NCBI GenBank assembly: GCA_024699855.1 | Contig: JAMPIQ010000029.1 | Location: 1 to 14,941 of the forward strand | Reading direction: 5' to 3' | From: Aphelenchoides besseyi | Taxonomy: Eukaryota > Nematoda > Chromadorea > Rhabditida > Aphelenchoididae | Length of the DNA stretch: 14,941 nucleotides | Part shown: positions 8,679 to 14,941 of the stretch, in pieces | Position numbering within the stretch: the first letter of the stretch is position 1 | Layout of the letters: each line of letters begins with the position of its first letter | Translations under genes and position numbers: made by a program | Notes under the pieces: model-generated | The model's input: the letters and a program-made list of their open reading frames with translations, nothing else | Databases searched by the model: none | What the model was told of the DNA's origin: nothing

Positions 8679-9724
8679 TCAAAAATACTCGCCATTTGAG
8701 TTGATAGTTCGGCGCCACCGTCCGGGCAATCGGGTGATTCCGCGCGTGTAGAAGGATCGATGACGGGAGGCGAAGAACGAGTTGAGGGACCGGCAGAGAT
8801 GATCGAGGTCGTTGAATCGGCGTCCTCGTATCCACGTCTTTAGCGAACGGAAGAGATGGTAGTCCGTTGGCGAAAGGTCCGGAGAGTACGGCGGGTGCTC
8901 GATGGCCGTCCAACCCAAAGTCCTCAGGTGCTGTTGAGTTCTTCGGGCGGTGTGCGTCGTCGCGCGTTGTCCTGGAGCAGTAGAACGTCGTGGCGATGAC
9001 GAAGGGCGGCGGCGACTCGATCCATTTGGGCACAGTACAGTTCCGAAGTGATCGTCTGCCCGCGGTCCAACAACTCCCAGTGCACAACACCTAACCGATT
9101 CCACCAAACAGAAAGCATAACTTTTGTTTGGAAAAGATTCGGCCGGGGTGTACCACCCGGTCGCTGAGTGGGACGCAACCATTGCCCACGGCGATATGGA
9201 TTGTCAAGTTGGACCCATGTTTCGTCGCAGGTTAGGAGCCGGTGAAGGAACGGGTTGGCACGTTGCTGCTGGAGGAGATTTTCGGCAGCCCGGACTCGCC
9301 GTTGCTTCTGCAGGTCCGTCAACTCGTGGGGTACCCACCGTCCTCGTCGATGCCGGAGACCTAAACGAGAATAACCATTAGTGATTGTAGACATAAAGAA
9401 TTGCTTGCCCGCTCGTCTTAATGTTCTCCAAACGGTTACATGGCAACAACCATTGGCCAATTCGCGAGTTGATTGCGCAGATCGATTGGACACAGCGTTG
9501 AGAATCGTCGGTTGATGAACCGTTGGCGGACGTCCTGCTCGTGGTTGATCGGCCAAATCCTCGAGTCCATCGTCGAACTTTTTGAACCATCGACATGCCG
9601 TCCTCTCGGTGGTCGTTCGCGTTCCATGTGCCAAGTTGATGATGGCGGCGGCTTTGGCGGGCGAGTGATGGAGACGATATTCGTTGAGAAGCAGAAGTCG
9701 CACTTGTTCACGAGTGAGGCCCAT
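8679..9724 (-). pseudogene. mariner transposase (D34D type), one frameshift and an intron-like insert
   Basis: The start is the ATG at 9724. The N-terminal half has the helix-turn-helix pattern of mariner transposases (WFKKFDDGLEDLADQPRAGRP), then WVPHEL and the first catalytic Asp in LTCDETWV. The second Asp is in LLQDNAR. The frame is then lost at about 8953-8965 within a CGACGACG repeat. It resumes one frame over as HTARRTQQHLRTLGW to SPDLSPTDYHLF, which holds the third Asp, and stops at TGA 8679-8681. With one residue between R and H, exactly 34 residues separate the second and third Asp, the mariner D34D signature. A two-base gain at that spot fits best. A 48-nt in-frame insert lies at 9361-9408. 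As it stands it could not make an active enzyme without frame correction. Confidence 0.88.
9361..9408 (-). other. Intron-like 48-nt insert in the mariner transposase (GC...AG)
   Basis: On the minus strand this runs gcaagc...tcgtttag, about 35% GC inside a GC-rich coding region. Taking it out joins RTLRRAG directly to LRHRRGRWVPHEL with the spacing found in other mariner transposases. It contains ACTAAT, which could serve as a branch site, and is the size of other introns here. It keeps frame and has no stop, so it could also be translated. Confidence 0.6.
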
Positions 9725-9807
9725 TTGACGAAATTAGTCAAGGAAACAGGAGTAGCGATGTCGAGAAACAGCAGATCCAATAAATCAAATTTGACACTTC
9801 GTTTAAT

Positions 9808-9889
9808 TTCCAATCGACCGGTCAATTTCTTTCGTTCCAATTTTAGAAAATGCATTGCGCAATCAGACAAAACTTTAGTAACAACCCAA
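9808..9889 (-). repeat. mariner terminal inverted repeat, right
   Basis: Inverted partner of the left end; the outer 32 bp (9858-9889) are identical to it. Confidence 0.85.
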
Positions 9890-9891
9890 TA

Positions 9892-11156
9892 TATTCTGAT
9901 GTTAGTGTATTTTTTATTTGACGTGAAAAAGATTTAATGCATATCTTGTTTTATTATCAAGGGGACGTTCCGATTTTGGGTTTCAGTGCGATTCGGCAGT
10001 TGATTGAATTTCTATTATTGTTTAGCTGTTCATTTGAACAAACGTAGATTTTTTAACAAGTAAGCGAGCGGCAAAGCCGCGAGTCTTTCTAATTTAGCTT
10101 TTAAGCTATTTCACTTCTCCAAACTTTGATAATCGTAATCTTCTAACATCCTTAACAAGTGTGCCAAATAAGAACTCACCATCATCAATGAGAAGAGCTA
10201 CACAAACTTTTGCAATTTTGGACGATTTTCGACAGATTGTTTGGTTTTGAAGACCTCTCATTTTCCTCTCAGTTATCCGGTGTCTACAAGTTTTACGCAC
10301 AATCAATAGCCAGACTTTCAAGCTTTCCATTAACACAATATAAACAATGGCTGTTGCCAGAATCTCTAAGCTACATCGATTTGCGCGATGGACATGTCAT
10401 AAAAGGGAATGGGGGGGGGTGTTGTGTATTTTAGCTCGTTGGCTGATTGGACTCCGCTGATATTCACAGGGTTTGGAGTTTATGAGTGGTTGTTGTTGTC
10501 CTGTTAATCACACGCTTCTAGGGTCACTGGTTCCCGAGTTGTAGTCAATGGAAGTTCTCGAAAACACTAAACAGTGAAATTATCGAATATGATTTCAACT
10601 ACAAACGAGTTGACATTTGTCTGTCATAGAATCAGAAGTTTAGATTGTGACCACAACTGTGGAAAACCGGCGGGACACTAACAATTGAATGATTGGAAGC
10701 TCGGTATTTCGGAAGTTGGTCAAATACCTGCATTGATCTTTAAAGCTTCTACAGATACGATGGACAATCAAATACAAATCCACCTAAGGATACATCATGG
10801 ACATTTATCTACATAAATGGACGATTCAGTGTTAAACAGTATGGTCTACTTGATTATTGATCGAGCCGCCATTTTAGCATCTTGACCTATATCAAAGGCG
10901 TCCAATTACCGTTGCCACACCCCGGACCGGCGTCTCATTTGCCTTCGGATCCACGGGAAGAACTTCAAAATGAGCATCGAAACGTAGTTAATTGCCTTGT
11001 AGTGATTGTTGCAAACCGGTAACAGATTAAATTGCCATCAAAACTTGAAGAGATAGACGAAGAGCGTACGTCGATCAGCAGTTTTCGGGTTGAAAAAATG
11101 GCGCCAAGGATCATGATTGATCCACCGCCCATTTGTCGCGATTCAGCCGGCGACGA
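9892..11156. other. Largely unassigned stretch
   Basis: The minus-strand frame 10106-10336 (MESLKVWLLIVRK onward) contains a strong donor-like GATGATG/gtgagt near 10180. It could be an upstream exon of the 7334-8470 gene, but the phases do not match the next exon. On the plus strand ATATAAACAATGG near 10338-10350 opens a 37-codon frame (MAVARISKLHRFARW) with no known match. A run of nine G lies at 10411-10419. A small GC-rich inverted repeat, GCGGC-AAA-GCCGC, lies near 10067-10079. Minus-strand coding-like pieces at about 10925-11156 are described with the retrotransposon's host sequence. Confidence 0.3.
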
Positions 11157-11167
11157 ATCGTTGGTCG
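10925..11167 (-). pseudogene. Coding-like sequence downstream of the retrotransposon insertion
   Basis: On the minus strand, directly beyond the 3' target duplication, the frame entering from the 5' host fragment hits TGA after a few codons. It is then open as NGRWINHDPWRHFFNPKTAD to a TGA about 30 codons on. Further on NNHYKAINYV and, in another frame, RFDAHFEVLPVDPKANETPV look coding and run to a possible donor (gtaatt) near 10927. No family recognised. It may be the remainder of the gene split by the element, now decayed. Confidence 0.35.
11157..11167 (+). repeat. Target-site duplication at the retrotransposon 3' end
   Basis: ATCGTTGGTCG (11 bp) is identical to 14321-14331. Confidence 0.85.
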
Positions 11168-14100
11168 TTTCATTTCATTTATTTGCCAAAATCAAAGGAT
11201 AGTAGGATTGCGCGTTGAGTGAATAGTAGGGGTTCCTTGTTGGTGACGTCAGCTTTCTTGTCGTCTTCCTTTCGTTTTTGTTTCATCGGAACTGCGAATG
11301 TGCGGCCGAGTTGATTCCATCGTCTTTTGTCGTTTGCAGCACTTGTCCAGCGGAAGTTGTGATCGATGATTTTCTTTTGGCCGACATGCTCGCGTATTCG
11401 GTCTTCCCATCGTGTTCTTGGGCGTCCGTCTCCCCAAATTCTTTTGGTGGGTGGTTGCCAAACAGTGAGAAGTGTTGACCATCGGTTGTCGTTTCGTTGG
11501 AGTAGTTGTCCGGCCAATCGCCATTTTCGCTTCCGCGCGGCTGTAACGATGTCTGTTACTTGGGTCTGAGATCTCACCCAAGCCGCCGCCCTTTTGTCTT
11601 GAAGCCGGACTCCAATCATTCGTCGCTCCATCGCTCGTTGTGTTTTCGCCAGTCGCTCCAAATTTCCATCGGTCGTTGCCCAAGTTTCTGAGGCGTACAA
11701 CATTGTTGGAATGATGACCATGTTGTAGTAGCGACGTTTCAGCGATGTGGCCACGTTTTTGTCCGTCAGAAAGGTTTTCATTCTTCCAAAAGCCGACCAT
11801 CCGCACCCAATTCGTCGCCCGATGTCTTTTCCATGGTCCCGCGGGAATTGGATCAGTTGCCCGGGATAGTTGAAGGAGTCGACGCATTGAACTTGTTGCG
11901 AGTCGATTGTGATCGTTGAGTGACTCCAATCATGATCTCGGTCCGCGTTCATCCACTTCGTTTTCTTCGGGTTGATCTGCAGTCCAACTGTTGAGTACCT
12001 TTCCGCTAGTTTGTTAGCCATCTTCTGAAGTTGAGTTGGGTCATGGGCTACCAGCGCAACGTCGTCAGCATAGGCCAGAAGATGGAGCGGTCTTTCGTTG
12101 CACTGAATTCCTTCGTCCTCATCCCATTGGATTTGGTCGATCGCGAATTGTAGCACCAAGATGAAGATGAGTGGCGACAGTGAGTCTCCTTGTCGCACAC
12201 CTTTTTGTACTTCGAAGGCTGCAGTTTCATTGCCAAAACGGAGTGAGCTGGAGCCGGCTGAGTAGAGAGTTTTGATGATTGAGGTCGTGTCGTTGTCCAC
12301 TCCGAAATAGTCCAGAGCATTCCAAATTGCTTCGAACTCCACGCTATCAAACGCTTTCGCGAAATCGACGAAGAGAAGAGTCAACGGGAAGTGGAATTCC
12401 CACGCCTTCTCCAGGAGTTGGTTGATGGCTTGGATGTGATCGGCCGTTCAGAACTTCGGTCGGAAGCCTGCTTGTTCTACCGGGAGTTTTTGAAGTGCTA
12501 CTGCTTGGACCCGTTGAGTGATTGCTCTTGTCACTAGTTTGTACAGCGAGGGCAGTAGACTGATCGGCCGATAGTTTGAGATGTCCATCGCGTCGCCAGC
12601 TTTGTGCAGCAGAATTGTTGTCGCATGGGCAAAGTCTTCTGGGACGGTTGAGTTTTTCGACCATCGAGTTCACCAAGTCGGCTAGCTGTTCGGCGATTAT
12701 TTCGGCTCCGTATTTTGCGACTTTCGATCGAATTCCGTCTTTGCCGGGCGCAGTGTTTCCACGGATTCGTTTTGCTGCTTCCACGAGTTCTGAGCTGGAA
12801 ATTCGGTTGGAAAGCAAAGCAGAATGTTGATAGACGAACGTACCGCTTGTGGACGCATACAAGTTGGAGTAGAACGACGCGGCGACGCTCAGAGCTTCTG
12901 CCGTTGACTGTGTTGCGTTTCCATCGGGGTTTCGCAGTTGCATGAGCACGTGTCGTCGATTTGCGGCTTCGAAGCGTCCACGCTTCAGTCTGTTTTCTTG
13001 GATTGCTCGTTCGAAGACTCGGATGTGGTGTCGGTGTAGATCGTCGCGCATTGACCATCGAGCGGCTTTGCAAAGTGTTGAGTATGAAATTTGAGCGTTC
13101 GGCGCTTTGTCCATCCCAAACTTTGCCAGTCGCCTCTGGTGTAGAAGGTCTTTTGTTCGGTCCGAGATACGAGGAACTGGTGACCATCGTTTCTCCGAAA
13201 ACTTGGCGGCATCTCTGAGTGCATCTTGGAGTTGTCGCCACCGCCGGTTGATCGATTCTTCGGTCGGCGTCGTGTTGGTTTCATCGCTTTCATTTCGTGT
13301 TAAGTTTGTGTTGAGCGCTAGCCGAACTTTGAGCTGGACTTCTTTGTAGTCGGTCGGAAGTTGTCGTTGTCGGTTGGTATATCGATTGGTTTTGCCGATG
13401 CGGACGGACGTTCGGAGCATTCGGTGGTCCGATCCTCCATTGAATCGGTTGAGCACTTCAACGTTCTTGATTGTTGTTCTCTTACGGCACAGGATGTAGT
13501 CGATTTCATCCTTTCGCTTCAGACCACTTGAGAACCACGTCCATCTTCTGTTTGTTGGTTTTCTGAAGAACGAATCCATGACGTAAAGTTGTTGAGCTTC
13601 AGCGAAGTCGCTCATTGCTTCTCCACGGTCGTTTCTTTTGCCCAAACATTGCGTTCCGACAAATCGCTGAACTGGCCGGTCGTTCCCCATTTTTGCGTTG
13701 AAATCACCAAGAACGATGTCGTGTTGAAAACGTTGATGCCCCTTGAGTGCTTGTTGCAGTTCATCGAGGAATTCGTCGTACTTTTCTTCGTCCTTCTGGG
13801 TGTTTCCGGTGGTTGGTGGTGCGTATACTTGCGTCATTCTCATCTTCTTTCCATTTGGGAATCGGAGGAAAAGCTGAGCGATACGGTCGGTGAGAAAACG
13901 CGAGTTGACGACCCATCGGTTTGCGTGTTCGGCGACAAGGAAACCGACTCCCGTGGTGTGCCCCCCGTTCTTCGTTGCCTGAGTGGTAGAAGAAGTACCC
14001 GGACTGTTGACGTTGCACGATGGAGTTTGCATGACGGCGTGTTGACGATAGGCCTAGAATGTCCATTCGGATCAGTTGAAGTTCTTCTTCTAGTGCGACC

Positions 14101-14320
14101 AGTCGATCTTCTGACGAGATGGATCGGCAGTTGGACGTTCCGATGTTGAGTTGTTGTTGGAGCCGACCAGATTGCTGACGCCGTCTAGGGCGTGTGGCAT
14201 GATTGCCTAACCGAGGGCCCGCAACGGCTTGTCTCGGGAATCGCGGTAAGCAGCCAAACCGAAACAGGTCGGAGCGAAAAAACAACCGACTGCTCGCTAG
14301 TCGTGCATCCTCACGAAATG
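11168..14320 (-). mobile_element. Non-LTR retrotransposon, RTE-like, 3153 bp, near full length
   Basis: Exact 11-bp duplications (11157-11167 and 14321-14331) mark both ends. The sense strand is minus: its 5' end starts CATTTCGTGAGG at 14320. Its 3' end is a minimal tail (AAATAAATGAAATGAAA) right after the stop codon, so the 3' untranslated region is about 11 nt. A single long frame codes for an endonuclease followed by a reverse transcriptase, without long terminal repeats. The total length, short 3' end with ATGAA-type repeats and domain order fit the RTE clade. The same 5' end appears in the 510-bp element at 6741-7250. Confidence 0.88.
11179..14318 (-). pseudogene. Endonuclease-reverse transcriptase polyprotein, three breaks
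   Basis: The N-terminal part has an APE-type endonuclease: IGTSNCRS near 14130, DILGLSSTRR, then VLGDFNAKMG near 13690 and GGSDHRMLR near 13430 (catalytic Asp and Asp-His). The reverse transcriptase follows with TAPGKDGI near 12750, NYRPISLLPS, FVDFAKAFDS near 12355, GVRQGDSLSP and the active-site LLAYADDVAL near 12065. The C-terminus has GRPRTRWEDRI and ends at TAA 11179-11181. Three defects interrupt it. The frame shifts at a run of six C (13960-13965, plus strand) and again at a run of five T (12653-12657). A TGA at 12448-12450 falls inside the conserved block that reads GFRPKF before it and TADHIQAIN after it. Otherwise it is well preserved, suggesting a recent copy. It would copy its own RNA at a nicked target. 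Confidence 0.88.
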
Positions 14321-14331
14321 ATCGTTGGTCG
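14321..14331 (+). repeat. Target-site duplication at the retrotransposon 5' end
   Basis: ATCGTTGGTCG, identical to 11157-11167. Confidence 0.85.
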
Positions 14332-14594
14332 ATCGCCCGCCAATTCCAAGTTATCCTGGATTGAACGCGATTACCGCCTTGAAGTTCGTTGACTACATGA
14401 CGTTTAATATGACGACGAAGACGTGGATTCACTTTCTTCAGATGGCCGAGAGTCTTGCCGGTCTTTCTGCTCAGGTTTTTGAGTGGGCGCTCAACACTCG
14501 ACTCGGAAACATTACATTTCGTCGCCATTCCTTTAATACTTCGTAAAATTGCGTACAGTATCTTAACTTCTTCTTTCTTCTCGTCCGAAAGCGT
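14332..14594 (-). pseudogene. Host reading frame split by the retrotransposon; possible transposase N-terminus
   Basis: On the minus strand a 3' splice-like tttcattttag precedes an open frame from 14594: TLSDEKKEEVKILYAILRSI, then (ATG at 14528) MATKCNVSESSVERPLKN and RLRRHIKRHVVNEL, up to the 11-bp target duplication. It then runs in frame into the retrotransposon, where the frame happens to stay open. The pattern (helical, basic, NVSESSVERPLK followed by RLRRHIKR) resembles the helix-turn-helix start of Tc1-type transposases, but this is only a weak likeness. It could instead be an ordinary DNA-binding host protein. The continuation on the far side of the element (11167 downward) meets a stop within a few codons. 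Confidence 0.4.
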
Positions 14595-14723
14595 CTAAAA
14601 TGAAAGAATATTCAACGACAAAACCAAAAGGCTGAAAAAACCACGCTATCATTACTAAGCACGCAATAAACCAAGTGTCTTCCCAACTTCCGTCCAGTAC
14701 TGTATTCACATTTGTCTTGTAAA

Positions 14724-14755
14724 CCCTCGAATCACTGCTGAGAGTGATTCGAGGG
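14724..14755. repeat. Perfect 13-bp inverted repeat, 6-nt loop
   Basis: CCCTCGAATCACT (14724-14736) pairs completely with AGTGATTCGAGGG (14743-14755) around GCTGAG. It would form a strong hairpin in DNA or RNA on either strand. Confidence 0.85.
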
Positions 14756-14812
14756 CGTCTAAAATAAGTCAGTTACGGATTGATACAAATTGAATAAACT
14801 TATCTTGTGTGT

Positions 14813-14830
14813 ACACACACACACACACAC
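14813..14830. repeat. (AC)9 microsatellite next to (GT)3
   Basis: Nine AC units directly follow GTGTGT (14807-14812), making a short self-complementary junction. Confidence 0.9.
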
Positions 14831-14861
14831 AAACACAACAGGGGCTATGAATTGTAAATTT

Positions 14862-14888
14862 CCCTTGTTTGTTTTGAACAAACAAAGG
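14862..14888. repeat. Imperfect 12-bp inverted repeat, TTG loop
   Basis: CCCTTGTTTGTT faces AACAAACAAAGG with one mismatch and a 3-nt spacer. Confidence 0.7.
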
Positions 14889-14941
14889 ACGAGGAGCTGA
14901 GTGATCCTGAAAACCCGAATATGTTAAGAAAAGCGAATAGC

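Larger units (their letters stand above)
8502..9889 (-). mobile_element. mariner DNA transposon, complete ends
   Basis: 1388 bp, flanked by TA on both sides (8500-8501, 9890-9891), the known mariner/Tc1 target duplication. The ends are inverted repeats: the outer 32 bp (8502-8533 and 9858-9889, starting TTGGGTTGTTAC) are identical. After a diverged spacer an inner block including GAAAGAAATTGACCGGTCG matches again, so the repeats are about 81 bp long. It encodes one transposase on the minus strand. The left end is 30 nt upstream of a 3' splice site of the neighbouring minus-strand gene, so it probably lies in that gene's intron. Confidence 0.93.
14595..14941. other. Non-coding end stretch with hairpins and a microsatellite
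   Basis: No coding region seen. It holds the perfect hairpin at 14724-14755, the (AC)n tract at 14813-14830 and a second near-perfect hairpin at 14862-14888. The string TTTTAGACGC occurs twice on the minus strand (about 14591-14600 and 14755-14765). Confidence 0.5.

Noticed and set aside
9473..9937. 154-codon plus-strand frame across the mariner element
   Set aside because: It is the complement of the transposase and of the inverted repeat, with no independent coding signs.
12650..13965. Programmed frameshifting between endonuclease and reverse transcriptase
   Set aside because: The shifts lie inside conserved domains rather than between them, a TGA also interrupts the protein, and no slippery site with a following structure is evident.
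12576..14149. Long plus-strand reading frames opposite the retrotransposon (for example 13589-14149)
   Set aside because: They are antisense shadows of the GC-rich reverse transcriptase frame and show no family motifs.
11168..14320. A retrovirus or LTR retrotransposon
   Set aside because: There are no long terminal repeats, integrase or protease. The APE-type endonuclease, tail repeat and 11-bp target duplication fit a non-LTR element.
1..14941. CRISPR array or bacterial operon
   Set aside because: No regularly spaced repeats, and the genes have spliceosomal introns and poly(A) signals.

Overview
The window looks like nuclear DNA of a small invertebrate with very short introns. Introns I could place by reading frame are 39-47 nt, with GT...AG ends and pyrimidine-rich 3' sites, and AATAAA signals lie close behind stop codons. 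The one intact gene is a pepsin-family aspartic protease whose wording recalls the nematode ASP group. A nematode is therefore my best guess, but this is an inference from family resemblance and intron size, not a proof.

Layout. 54-587 (minus): a small secreted Cys-containing protein gene, broken by four in-frame stops. 1531-2373 (minus): an unrecognised two-exon gene with a poly(A) signal, broken by stops and frame changes. 2969-3733 (plus): fragmentary coding-like exons. 3925-4226 (plus): a small unrecognised gene with one frame break. 4459-5967 (plus): a complete ten-exon aspartic protease, the only clearly functional gene. 5968-6727: non-coding, with a degenerate tRNA-like sequence. 6741-7250 (plus): a 510-bp retroelement derivative between 13-bp target-site duplications (TSDs). 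7333-8470 (minus): the 3' four exons of an unrecognised gene, with several frame breaks. 8502-9889: a complete mariner element with TA duplication and long inverted repeats; its transposase (minus) has one frameshift and a 48-nt intron-like insert. 9892-11156: mostly unassigned. 11168-14320 (minus): a 3153-bp non-LTR retrotransposon (RTE-like; endonuclease plus reverse transcriptase) between perfect 11-bp TSDs, sitting inside an older coding-like sequence. 14600-14941: hairpins and an (AC)n tract.

Together this is a transposon-rich stretch with decaying or error-bearing genes around one intact digestive or lysosomal-type protease. The strongest observations are the three transposon insertions with exact boundaries. 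The two retroelements share a 5' end but have different 3' tails. The intron-like insert in the mariner transposase and the 13-nt microexon plus split catalytic codons of the protease come next. I saw no convincing undescribed gene system, and the single-base frame breaks may partly reflect sequence quality.
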